A DNA stretch of 32,105 bases from positions 2,501 through 34,605 of the forward strand of contig LRSR01014201.1 of assembly GCA_001579985.1 (NCBI GenBank). The letters are read 5' to 3'. The DNA comes from Hypsibius dujardini (lineage: Eukaryota > Tardigrada > Eutardigrada > Parachela > Hypsibiidae). The position numbers were made by a program, and so were the translations under genes. This document shows positions 9,231 to 19,912 of the stretch, piece by piece; the first letter of the stretch is position 1; each line of letters opens with the position of its first letter. A model generated the notes under the pieces. The model searched no databases, had not been told where the DNA came from, and was given only the letters and a program-made list of their open reading frames with translations.

Positions 9231-9533
9231 TCTTTCACCGGCAGAGTTAAACAAAAAATTATAAAACCCAGATGGGACCTTGGGTCAGGGGGGGGGGAGA
9301 GCTCAATTTCGTTTGAATTTTTAAAAAGCAAAACAACCCCCTCCCCTCCCCTGCCCCCCCCCTCGATCTCTAACGCGAAAAGTCTGTCATGTCTCTGGAA
9401 CTCATAACTTATTTGATTTGCCTTGCGGTGCCGCAGTGGCTGCTGAGCCCTGTCGCAAGGTAGTACGATATATTTATACATACAATACATATTTACATAC
9501 CAGTAAAGGAGCGATTTGCAAAGGCATAGCATG

Positions 9534-9540
9534 TATAAAT
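9534..9540 (+). promoter_or_regulatory. TATA-like element upstream of cyclase copy 1
   Basis: GTATAAAT about 280 bp before the ATG. The matching place in unit 2 has TATATAAG at 20813-20820. The surrounding 200 bp is well conserved between units, as expected for a shared promoter or 5' leader. No transcript start is known. Confidence 0.25.
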
Positions 9541-9821
9541 TACGTGCCTCTAAGGGTTGCTTTCCGGCGAATTTCTTGGTCCAAAAAGGTACACACGATG
9601 CGGTCGTGGTCGTACCGGGACTTCGATGAGCGCGCGGTGCCAAGAGAGCTGAACTGATGAACTTTCACTTTCCTGTGTGTTCGTTCTCCGAACGGCAGCT
9701 CATAGCACAGCATTCACTCATTTCTGCAGCGTTCATTGGTTAGGTCGGGGGGGGGGAAGTCAGAATGTTTGAAGTGTGAATGAAAAATAGTTTTTTCATT
9801 CTTTTTAGCTTTATTTTCACC

Positions 9822-12800
9822 ATGTCCTCCATGACGCTCTTGGTGCTCTTTTTCTTAATAATTCTCCCGGCACCTTCGCATTGCGTGAACTTTACCCTCA
9901 TCACCATTGCCATGTCGGACGGCGGTCGGAACGGCTTTCTCCGGACCAATCCGCCGGCAGACATCATCATCGACATGCTCAAGGCCTCCAACCCGGTGGC
10001 CCTCCGCAATTTCACCCACGTTGCACTGCGTTTTCAGAAGAATTCTCTGGCGGACAGTGAGCGGCTAATGCAGACCGAACCGCCACCGGAGGATTGTTCC
10101 ATCGGGGTGCAACATGTCACGGAGATACTGGCAGAGTTTTACTACGACAATCAGCAACTGTTTTCGGGGGACCTCACCCAGCAGTTTCCTCTTCTCAACA
10201 TAGACAGTGAGCAACTATATCGTTCTAATTACCACGCGAGTTTGAACTCGGTGTGGAAAGAAGTCCAATTTCTCGACCTTTCAGGCTGTCCGAATGTTGC
10301 AACGGAGGTTGCTAACTTTGCAAGTGGTATGTTGGTTAATGTATTCGTATGTCATGTTTTCAGAGGTTCGACTTTAGGTCCGAATTTTAGGCTTAGGTTG
10401 CAAGTCCCCCTTCCCCCTTTTTGGCTACATTTGGTTTTAAGAGTGCTAACCAATGTCCCTTTGAGTGATAATTTTGAAAAGCTTATCTGTTTTTCAATCT
10501 TGGGTATAAAACCCCGACGGTTGGACATCAGTCAAGTAAATTGTGTGACCAAAACCCAAGAGGTGAAGAAAAGGGGGGCATTTGTGCAGGCAGGATCCAA
10601 TATTTAGGGTATCAATTTTTTTGTGAGAAGGAAATCAAAGAATTCTAAAACAATCAATCTTCAATTTATCAAGTTAGAGAATATCGGTGAACATAAAAAA
10701 AAACGAAAGTGGGAGGGGACAAGAAGGGGGAAGGAGAGGAGACTTATAGGCTAAGCCAAATTTTGGGACGGGGAGAAAGCAATTTGCAGAAAGTGTCATG
10801 ATACAGGCTACGGCTATAGCTTCAAGTCCCCCCCCCCTCCCCTTACCCCATTTTGTTCCCTATTGCTTCTACGAGGGCTGACCAAGGTCACTTTGAGCCA
10901 TAATAATAATTTTAATCATTTTGGAAAGCCCAATTGTTCCTCAATCTATTAGTGCGAAACCTGCTTGAATCTTCAATAAATGGTGTGGTCATAACCATGT
11001 GAGTGAAGATAAAAGTGGGCGTTTAGGTATTTCACTCCGCACTCTTTCGGGCAATGTCCAATACTTTATTGAGTTAGAGGACATTGATCTACATCGGAAA
11101 ATAGAAAAGGGGAGGAGACAAGAAGGGGGAAGGGGAGAGGGATATGTAGCCTAAACCAACGATACATTACTAGGCTCTAGAGCTCGTTTGGGTCCCGGTA
11201 CAACTCGGAACAGGACCGATAGGAAAAGGGCTAGGATGGACGAAGAGACAAAAACTGGGTTTTTGATAATTTTTTCGCAAAATTTGGTGGTTCGTTTCTG
11301 ATCATTTAAAACTTGTGAGAATCTGGCCACCTTAAATACAGGCCCTCTTGGGATTTCAAATTACATTTTCACTGCTCATTGATTGAGGTTTAGATCAATG
11401 GTGAATGCTTAATACTAGTACTAAATGTATAGAAATAGATAACAGACTAATAATGAGCTGCAAAAAAACTTGAAATCATCTAGCAAAAAGTTTGGCAAAT
11501 ACATTTTATCTCGGGGAATTGGGTTCCACATCTCACGGTTCCACAATCATGAAGAAATTGCCGAGTCTTGGGATGAGCTCTGAAAAAGACCTGTTTCGTC
11601 TGTACTCTCCCCCTCACCACCCAGGGGTCCTGATTCACAGTTCAGACCTATTAGAATCCTGATTGGGGGGGGGGGTAAAAACTTACAAAAGATTGTTATG
11701 GGAAAAGTCGATTTCATTTCAATTGTCATTTCATGCCAACCAGTATGACCTTATCAACTTAATATTATAAGCACCGATAGATAAACAGTATTACAAGGTG
11801 CAGCACGATGACTGAAGATCCTTAGAACTGACTCTTAAAACCTTGCATTCTCACATGTATTTAGACATTTCAGACAAATTGATTCCAGTAGCACAGTTAT
11901 CCAACAAGAAGTAAGATTTGATTGATCACTGCAGCGACGTCAACGTTCCTCGGGCTTCGCTCCTCCTGGCTGGAGTTTTCCAACAACATCCGGTTCCCGA
12001 GCACGATCAACTTGTTCGCCATGCCGTTTGAGTTCTTCACCTACACGTTGGTTCACCTGGCGAGACAGTTTTCGTGGAGAGAACTGAATGTGGTCTACCT
12101 AGAAAATGACAATAAGGGCTTCTCATTCGCTCATCGGACCCGGTTTTTTGAGTTCCTGCACTACGCCGATCTGCGAACCGGGGACTTCATTGCCGTGCCC
12201 ACAGTGTCATCGGATAGCGCACCAGACGTGTTGGTTGCCAATTTGATCGACCAGCGAGCATGGGACCTTGTTGTTCAGAAACGCGGTGCGTCTCTCTGAA
12301 TTTTTAAAACGCCTCTAGAGCAAGTTGTTTCGGAGACTCACAAGGTGTACCCACACAGGCGTGCAACATTTGAGATGTTCCCGTGTGCCTGTAGGCATGA
12401 AATTAATTAGCTGCTCATTTGAGCTTTTCTATTTAAATAGATAATTAATCACTTAGCTAGAGCCCGATTGCTCTTAATCAGCTTCTGTTTAATCAATTAT
12501 TCAATTAGTAATTAATTCAGACAAATGCCTGCAGGCACAAAAATATGTCCGTACCTCCTGCGCCAGACCTCAATACGCCCCTGAATTATTTTTTGCGTTG
12601 CAGTGTCCCTTCTACTTCTTCCACCAGAACAATTGAGGTTGTTCATGGTAGGTAACCATATGGGCTTGCATCGAAGTAAGGTACTGCGTTAACAAAATAC
12701 ATTTCGGACAATAGATTGAGGCTCACTACCGAAACTTGACTTATGGCCAGTTTGTAAGTTGATCTAACTGATAATCAGTCAGAATACCGGTACATTTTAC

Positions 12801-15800
12801 GCTGTTAATAATTCCTACGGCTGATTAAAAGGTCTTCATTGCTTATGGACCACAAGGCAGGCCATTGAGGGATAATATTTTTTGGAAGATCGAGGATGAA
12901 GCAACAGACGAGGTTTGTGTGAACGCTTCATAATTAATAACAACAAAGTCCCCTCTCATGGGCCGGATAACCAACTGTACCTGTGTCTGGAACGGACACG
13001 TGACTTTAGGTGGCTCTCAAGGCGTTTCGAGCACTGGTAGTTATCCAAGACGGATCGGAATTGTGGGCTGGCGCACCGAATTTGAGCAGAACAATTCTGG
13101 CAGAGTACTCCAAGCGGTACAATTGGACTATGGATAATAAAGACTTGGTAACTTAGCAAAGAGCAATGCCTTAAATGAAAATCCAAACTTATGTATTATA
13201 AGGATAAGGATATCCATCCTAAGAATTGAAAAAATAAAATTAGCCAAAAACGTTTTCAGCAGTTTTCTATGCAACTGAAATAAAAATTAGTTTCTGAAGA
13301 TATTCAGATTAATGTCGATAAGTACTACAGCTGTGGCACGATTTCTCGACGAAAAACGCTAATCGGAACACCGGTATAATAACATGTGTTCCGATTACCG
13401 TTTTTCGTCAAGAAATTGTGCCACAGCTGTAAAACTTTCAGATTAGTGTTTCCGTTTAGTTTCTTTATAAAATCAAAAGTCAGTGGAGCCAAGAAATTAG
13501 CTGCTAAAGGTTTTGGGTTGGTTTTGGGTTTGTTTTTTTTAGTTCAGTTTAGTTGTGCCATCACAGTCATGCCGATGACAACAGCATGTAATTTAGCAAG
13601 TCTCAACAAGATTCTGTTTTGTTAGGCTGTTGTCGATGCAATCCGCACCATGGAATGGTTGGAAGTGTTCGTCGAGGTAATTATGATATTGACAGAGTGG
13701 CTTTTCCTCCGTTTTACGTGACCTTAAAAATGAGTTTAATTTCGTTGCAGACATTCTTGAGGCTGGAATCGAGACTACCAAACCTGACGGTCCAGCAGTT
13801 TGTGAAGGATGCATTGAATCGAAGCTACGACCTTCCGTCTCGCAAATTCTTTCTCGATGAGACTGGAACCATGATTGTACCGGTGCCTGTACTGCGTCTT
13901 AAACCGTCGGGAGAATTTCAGGTAACGCAAGAAAGAGACTTAACAGGCATGAGTATTAATATATATTAAGGACTTGAAAGGTCGCGAGGCGACGACAAGC
14001 ATGGTTTGTCTGTTTGCCAGATTATGCTCACGTTTAGCGTTCCAACGCATACGTTCCAATTTCCATTGACATCCTTGGACTGGTTTGGCAACGACACGCT
14101 CCCAGGGGACTTTCCCGCGTGCGGCATAAATGGAGAAAAATGCCTGTCGCAGGAAATTAAAGGTAAATATTATTCCTAAACAGAGATGAATGGACATAAT
14201 TCGCAAATCATCTCTTTGGCAGAGTTACTTCGCATCCTGGTTCCGGTAATGTGTTTTGTGCTGACCATTGCTGTAGCAATCGTGATATTCGTTATACGGT
14301 AAAGTACTATATCTACTTGCACAGTGTCAGCGCATATGTCTGCGTTTGTGTCTGTGTCTGTGTCTGTGTCTGTGTCTGTGTCTGTGTCTGTGTCTGTGTC
14401 TGTGTCTGTGTCTGTGTCTGTGTCTAGATTGAAGCTTGTGTCGGTGTCTACGCCCCTGCTTTGACGTAAATGTATGTGGTACGTAGGCGGAGGACCTCGA
14501 ACGAAGATCTAGTGCATCTTCTGCTACAAAAAAACCAACTAAGCTTGAATGAGGATCTCAGTCACCGTCATGGAAGTGATGTTGATGCTTTCTTGAGCCA
14601 AAACAATGGATTAATGGGTTTGACTGGAAAGTATGGAGAGCACGATGTCTTCGCTAAAACGCTACAACTGGAGCGCACCCGAAATAGAGTACCTCAAGGA
14701 AAAGAGTCCGCTCTGCTACAGGAAGCTTTATTGGTAAGCGGAAATTCCCCCCATAAATTCTGCAAGACATAGAGTATGGATTAGTTTAGTTGGATGTTGA
14801 AAGGATTGTTTAGATGTCGCGGACTCGGCACGCGAACCTTGTGAACTTTTACGGAATTATACTGGGCACCACCACCTGCCAAGTCATCTACGAACGTCCA
14901 GTCAACGGCAATATCCTTGCTCTTACTTCGCGCAGCTCCGTTTTTGCAGACGTTGAGCTGCGTCTCGCTCTGGTGGTCAACATTGTTGCGGTAATAAATG
15001 AAATGGTTTTTGACAAATACCAAGGTCAAAATTTTAATCATTAAAAGGGACTAAATCAAAAATCCTTCGTAAATAATTTACTTTGTTACTAAAGTTTTAG
15101 TTGATTAAAAAAGTAATCAATCTGTTAACACCCGGTGGGAGATCAAGACACTTTGAGTTCCAGATGCTTTTCTTTCATAATTCTGTTTAACTAAGACATT
15201 TTGTTTGGAGGAGTTTGAAAAATTCCTGTTTTTCGGGCTCACTCCTGTCTACTGTCAAGTAAGAAACAAAATTACCGATGAAAACTGTTTCTTGCACTTA
15301 TCCGCGCACTTATATTTTTATTTTTTGCCATGCTTATAGACATTTTCGCTTTGTCACCTCATCAACAAAAGGGTTCACGGTTAAAATTCAATCCTTTTCG
15401 CTTGATAGGGTCTCCATTTCATCCACAAATCCCAACTGTCTTACCACGGCAATTTCTGCAGCGAAGTCTGTCTGGTTAACGACCGCTTTACCGTGCTCAT
15501 CGCCCAAGCCGGCGTCCGGCAATTGGAGGATCTGTGTGCCGGTACTTCCGTCCACAGCAACAAGAATTTTCGTTCGGATTATCAGGCTGCGGATGTCCTG
15601 GGCTTCGGGAAGGTTTTGGCCGGATTGCTTGCGTCTGATGCGAGTACCGCAGTTCGTCCCGATCGGGTGGAGAAACTGAACAACGCCACAATCAGTTCCC
15701 CACATCACATGAGGGACCGTTGCCTCAATCTGGACCCTCAATGGCGTTCGACCTCCCACGACCTGAGCATGTGGACGAAGGATAGGAAACTGTTTGGGAG

Positions 15801-18800
15801 GAACATCGTCGACCTGCTCCTTGACCGACTGCAAACGTTCGCCAATGAGCTTGAAGCGGATGTTGCCGCGAAAACAGCCGATCTGCTGGAGGAGAGGCGA
15901 AAGCTGGATGAGCTACTGCTGGAGATGCTACCGAGGTATTGCACGATTGTGTCTACTATATTCTCCCACGGATCCAATTTGTTTGTAAATATTCATGAAT
16001 TGAACGGGTACACGGATGTGTGGGTATGGGCTCGTTAAGGTTCTTACTGGTCCGAACCAGGGCTCTTGGCCAAAGGATGGGCAAAGGGGAAACGAAAAAT
16101 TAGGAGGCGTTCCAACAACTAAAAGTTCCCTCTCCCCTTTCCGTCTTCTCCTCGTTTTTCTATTTTTTCCCATGTCGACCAATGTCCTATAACTCGATAA
16201 AATGCGGATTGCTTTGAAATAAGTAGACACGCCTCAAGCTATTGATTGCTTGATTGACGCTAACTTTTAAAAGTTGACGTTCCGGTTACAAACGATGAAT
16301 CAAGCTGTAGCAGTTTATTTTTAGCAGATTCAAGGTCAAAAATGCCATTCAGAAAAATAATTCCCGATCAGCGAATACGCATTTCTACACCTCCGGATGG
16401 GCACCGATAAGTAGTAAACTGAATTTGCGATCGATCGATATAGGACTGAATAATTAGGCTCCTGCAAAACGACCATAATAGAAACTTAAAGACGGCTGAG
16501 ATTCCAAGTTTGCACAAGTAAACGTCAGTAGTCGGCCTGCGAGCTGACTGAAACCCAAAGAAGCTACCCGAGGGCAACTTTTCTGGCTGAAGCTGTTCAA
16601 ATTTCTTTAGCTGAAATCAGCCGACCAATCAGCGCGCAGCTGCGCAAAAAATTAATTCTGCCAGGTTTTCAGTCACACTTTTCAGCTACAGCTCTAAAGA
16701 GCGGGTGCAGAGCGGAAAAACCAAAACGCCCACATTTATCTTCACTCCCGTGGTTATGACCACACCATTTATTTCACCAATGTCCAAATCTCGAGGTTGT
16801 TCCATTAAAAGATTGAGGAACAACTGGGCTTTCCAAAATGATCAAATTCGTTATAATGACTCAAGCGGATTTTGGTCAGTACCCGTAAGAGCAAATAGGG
16901 GACGGGGAACGGGAGGGGGCGTAAACTAAAAAGCCCGTTTATAGTAGGGAGTAAACGACTCACGCAAAGTGTGCGTGACGTCACATTCGCGTGCGCATAG
17001 CTGTCTCGCGTTGTATCTCTTGTGAGACGCAGGGCGGATCGCATCGAAAGCGATCGGGACTGAATCTCACGCCCATTCGCGTTACCTTAACGTCACGTCA
17101 CACGATCTCACGCACCGAATCTAGACTATATCAGGGCCTTAAGCCCGTTCCATAGAACACATGGGATTCCTAAGCATTGTCACGACCTTGAGTTTCTGCA
17201 CCGGATTTAAGGGTTTCTGTACATACAGGCTCCCAATCCATGACTGCCAGTAATAAGGTCAAGTATAAACTACTGTACGTTAAAGAATGGCATTTAGCTA
17301 CAAAGCAGCTCATCAATTTTTTTAATTATGATGGGGGAGGCGTTGGCAATAAGACCTCCACATTCCTACATGTTTTGAAATGATCAGGAACGGAAGGTTG
17401 AATTTTAGATTGAGTTGTGAGAAAATACTTCTTATTGCCCCTTTGCCCACCCATTCATTATCATATAGTTCCGACATATGGAGACCGTAAACAAGACCCT
17501 GGTGTATACTGCAGCTTGATCATTACGAAGCTGCGGAACAACGAACCGATCGATGCGGAGTTCTTCGACAGTGCAACGGTTCTCTTCAGTGACATTCCCG
17601 TTTTCCCACGCATCGTTGAGCAATGTGGACCGCTAGACGTCTTGAAATTCCTCGCACAGATGCACTCCGCTTTCGATAAAGTCGTGCGAAGTTTTGACGT
17701 CTACAAGGTGGAGACTATAAACGATTCATACGTTGTAAGTGGGTCCATTCGCAGTGTCCATCAGTTGCGGATTGAGGTCGGTCCGGAGGGAATGGCAAGG
17801 GTGCTGGAAGGGGTGTTCCGGGGGTTTCCCCCCTAGGGGCCCAAGGTCAATCCACCACTGGTGTCCATATCTCGCTTTTGTCGGTTTCGCTAAGTCATCC
17901 CTCACAAAATATGCTCTCCAATGTTTCACTGCTCTAGGTGGTAAGTGGTCTACCGGTCCGGAACGGTGAAGGACACGCCGCAGAAATTTGTCGTCTCGCG
18001 CTCAAGTTGCGGCTCTCCGGTAACGGGGTGCAAGTACCGGGTTGGGGAGGATGTAGCCCGGCACTCCGCCTGGGCTTAAATTCGGGTTAGTTGTTCAGCT
18101 GTTTACGAGAAGTTCACCACTCTTAACTAATCTGAACGATCTCGCATTTCTAATAAAACAGGACAAATCGCAGCCGGAGTCGTTGGTTCGAGGATGCCTC
18201 GGTATTGTTTGTGAGTTTGACTTTGTGAAATGTTACTAGTACTCATACTGGTATTCGTATTTGGTGTTGGCACGGTTCGGTTGCAACCGCGACTGCAACA
18301 CATTAAAATCGCGGTTGCAGTTCATTATTGTAGATGATTGATTGGTTGATTGAAACAGTTCCTACGCGGTCGCACTGAATTTTGCAAACCGCAGTTGCAA
18401 GCGGATGATGCAAACAGTATTCGTATTGGTGTGCCTTTGCCTGCTAAATTCTTTTTGCCTTTTGGGTGTGGGTCGGCCCTGACCAGACGTCTCTCAGTAG
18501 TCCTGCAAGGATCCTCAACCAGTACCTCCCGGCACGGATCCTATGTAACACATTTCAAATCCCGTTTTTTCTCTCGACTTGACAGGTTTGGAGACACAAT
18601 GAATACTGCTAGTCGCATGGAATCTCATGGTCAAGGTATAGAGTAGCACAATCGATATTCGCTCCAGAACATGCGATATTCTCAGAGTTCAACCCTTACA
18701 TCCACTCACACTGACAATTCCGTTTACAGCGAACAAAATTCATGTCAGCCCTTCCTCACGACACCTGGCGGAACTGCACGGACAACCGCAATCCTCAAGA

Positions 18801-18955
18801 GATTTTGAATTTATTTCACGAGGACGCATTGTTATTAAGGTAACTCTGAGTAAGAAGCTATATATCGCGCCATCAGTGCACATATACCTCTTTTCTTCTA
18901 GGGCAAAGGGCTCATCGAAACCTTTTGGCTTCAGTCCACCACCGCACATGTTTAA
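9822..18955 (+). CDS. Receptor-type guanylyl cyclase, copy 1
   Basis: Makes cGMP from GTP at the membrane. Exons: 9822-10326, 11935-12285, 12604-12647, 12832-12912, 12949-13116 (uncertain), 13626-13676, 13751-13921, 14021-14162, 14223-14298, 14487-14733, 14814-14990, 15409-15935, 17515-17734, 17938-18085, 18162-18210, 18586-18635, 18730-18839, 18902-18955. All phases agree, giving 1056 aa (1000 without exon 5). Order: signal peptide (1-21), ANF-receptor fold to about 457, juxtamembrane segment, one membrane helix (about 506-529), degenerate kinase-homology domain (HGN for HRD, AQAG for DFG), dimerisation helix to about 846, cyclase domain. Metal Asp873 (FSDIP) and Asp917, purine-selecting Glu913 (KVETINDSY) and Cys985 (YCLFGDT), and Asn992/Arg996 (NTASR) are kept, so it is probably active. 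The FSDIVGFT core is altered to FSDIPVFP. The start at 9822 has A at -3; an acceptor-like TTTTTAG at 9802-9808 suggests a 5' UTR intron. The ligand is unknown. Confidence 0.92.
10380..11165 (+). repeat. Two diverged copies of a roughly 370-bp repeat in intron 1
   Basis: About 10385-10765 and about 10805-11160. Each begins GGCTACAAGTCCCC-like, passes GACCAA.GTC.CTTTGAG, TAATTTTG.AAAGC and GTGTGACC-type marks, and ends AGGGGACTTRTAGGCTAA, so the ends are inverted repeats of each other. One copy lies at the same place in unit 2 (about 21655-22750, split by another insertion). Related pieces occur at 9122-9230 and about 16730-16920. It is probably an old MITE family. Poly-C and poly-G runs sit at fixed places in it. 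Confidence 0.6.
11166..11934 (+). other. Rest of intron 1 of cyclase copy 1
   Basis: Non-coding. Partly alignable to 22750-23066 of unit 2; the stretch about 11370-11790 has no counterpart there. It contains a poly-G run at 11666-11675 and the acceptor TCACTGCAG at 11926-11934. Confidence 0.5.
12949..13116 (+). other. Conserved block between cyclase exons 4 and 6 (candidate exon 5)
   Basis: Open frame of 56 codons from acceptor CAACAAAG to donor GTACAA, phase 0 at both ends, so it would slot into the gene. It is more alike between copies than the intron around it. However, the intron before it would be only 36 bp, and the substitutions against copy 2 fall mostly at second codon positions of this frame. 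A competing frame ([16 protein letters not shown]) shows third-position changes but meets a stop in both copies. The status is open. Confidence 0.4.
13328..13429. mobile_element. 102-bp hairpin element in intron 5/6 of copy 1
   Basis: Ends CAGCTGTGGCACGATTTCTC and complement, arms of about 45 bp, flanked by TA at 13326-13327 and 13430-13431. The matching place in copy 2 (about 26451-26460, AAGTACCAAAACTTTC) lacks it and has CA where the TA target would be, so it inserted after the duplication. Confidence 0.8.
14347..14425 (+). repeat. (TGTGTC)n microsatellite in intron 9 of copy 1
   Basis: About 13 near-perfect hexanucleotide units. Copy 2 has a shorter, more degenerate version at about 27424-27512. 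Confidence 0.92.
15936..17514 (+). other. Intron 12 of cyclase copy 1, enlarged by insertions
   Basis: 1.58 kb, against 450 bp (29382-29831) in copy 2. Extra material includes a GGGGACAAG-type repeat piece (about 16055-16200), unassigned sequence at about 16390-16680, part of the intron 1 repeat family (about 16730-16920), and a putative element at 16931-17140. No coding signal is seen. Confidence 0.6.
16931..17140. mobile_element. Putative element with AAGCCCGTT flanking repeats
   Basis: AAGCCCGTT occurs at 16931-16939 and again at 17141-17149. The DNA between has weak terminal symmetry (TATAGTAGGGAG against TATAGTCTAGAT on the other strand) and a CACGC/TCTCGC-rich interior, and it is absent from unit 2. 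This fits an 8-9 bp target duplication as made by hAT-like elements, but the inverted ends are poor. Confidence 0.4.
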
Positions 18956-18997
18956 TTGTGCGCGGACAGGTCGCACCCAGACAAATCGTATCCAGAC

Positions 18998-19003
18998 AAT
19001 AAA
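18998..19003 (+). promoter_or_regulatory. Probable poly(A) signal of cyclase copy 1
   Basis: AATAAA 43 nt after the stop codon. The matching position in copy 2 reads AATAAG (about 31336), so copy 2 may use another signal. Confidence 0.4.
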
Positions 19004-19072
19004 AATCTATCACTTTCTTCAACGAGAGCGCGAACTGGAAGAACGGAGACTAGCATGGGCTGTACACTTTTA

Positions 19073-19751
19073 TGCTACGTTCATAGTCCGTGTTATTTGC
19101 CAGAAAAGCACTTCAGTTGTGACGTAGATGTTCACTATCGATGCGCATATAACAATTGTCGTATGACATTTTGCAAGATGAACTATGAACACTCGCCAAA
19201 CATTTCGCAAAACCTTGCCAGACGAGTGTTATTTTGGGGCGTGGTCTCGCAAGAATCATCTGGCATGCCAGAGCTGGCCAGCTAATCATAAACTGTTGAG
19301 GATTTGGAAGTTTCCTTGAAATTCCTATTTCCAAGTTGTTCTCCAGTTTGATCTTGTAGATAGTATTTTCAAATAGTAATATATTATTCTGTTATATTCA
19401 GTTGCTACAGTGCTGCAACTAGGACAAGCTGCTGGTACAGTACCTGTTTTTCCCCCTCGGCAAATGGTTATTGAAAACCATGACTCAAAATTTGAAAAAG
19501 AAATTACTGCGACAAATGGAATGGCTGCGGTGATTTCCTTGAGCGGGACTATGAATTGCCAAGCTACTTCATCGATCTGACCGGCAACTATGCACATGTG
19601 TGTCAGACATCTTTTCTCGCACTGACGTCACGTCCTCGCATCTCGCAATGTTCGGCGAGCGGTATCGCAAAACTCGCAAAATTTTCGTCTGACAATGACT
19701 ATGCACAAATGTCCTGGCATCTCGCATCTGACACGGACTATAAACGTAGCA
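19073..19751. mobile_element. 679-bp element with TTA target duplication
   Basis: Ends TGCTACGTTCATAGTCCGTG and complement of TGCTACGTTTATAGTCCGTG (20-bp terminal repeat, one mismatch), flanked by TTA at 19070-19072 and 19752-19754. The matching site in unit 2 (about 31401-31404, ACCGTTACACTT) is empty. A 3-bp TTA target is typical of PIF/Harbinger elements. No transposase is encoded; the interior has many CTCGCA motifs. Confidence 0.8.
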
Positions 19752-19912
19752 TTACACTTACAACAGAACCAGAAAGTACGCCACCCAACAGACCTTAAAC
19801 AGAATCATGACATCACTAACGCGCGGTGATGCACGGCGAAGTATGATGACGAGTAGTGTAGGTGAATCATCCATTTATTATCAGATTTCGCCCCTGGTCG
19901 AAATCCTCCCGT

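Noticed and set aside
9215-9643. Minus-strand frame also seen in unit 2 (20634-20996)
   Set aside because: The two copies differ by many amino-acid changes and by frame-changing indels at the poly-G run, and no domain is recognisable. Conservation is better explained by a shared promoter or leader on the + strand.
9780-9821. Upstream ATG for cyclase copy 1, adding 14 residues
   Set aside because: It lies before an acceptor-like TTTTTAG, has T at -3, and would put an extra hydrophobic stretch before a good signal peptide. The ATG at 9822 has A at -3.
15388-15834. 148-codon antisense frame, also present in copy 2 (28834-29280)
   Set aside because: It is the shadow of cyclase exon 12 on the other strand and is open in both copies only because the sense exon is conserved.
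16805-17044. Short frames in intron 12 of copy 1
   Set aside because: They fall inside repeat pieces absent from copy 2, with no splice or domain support.
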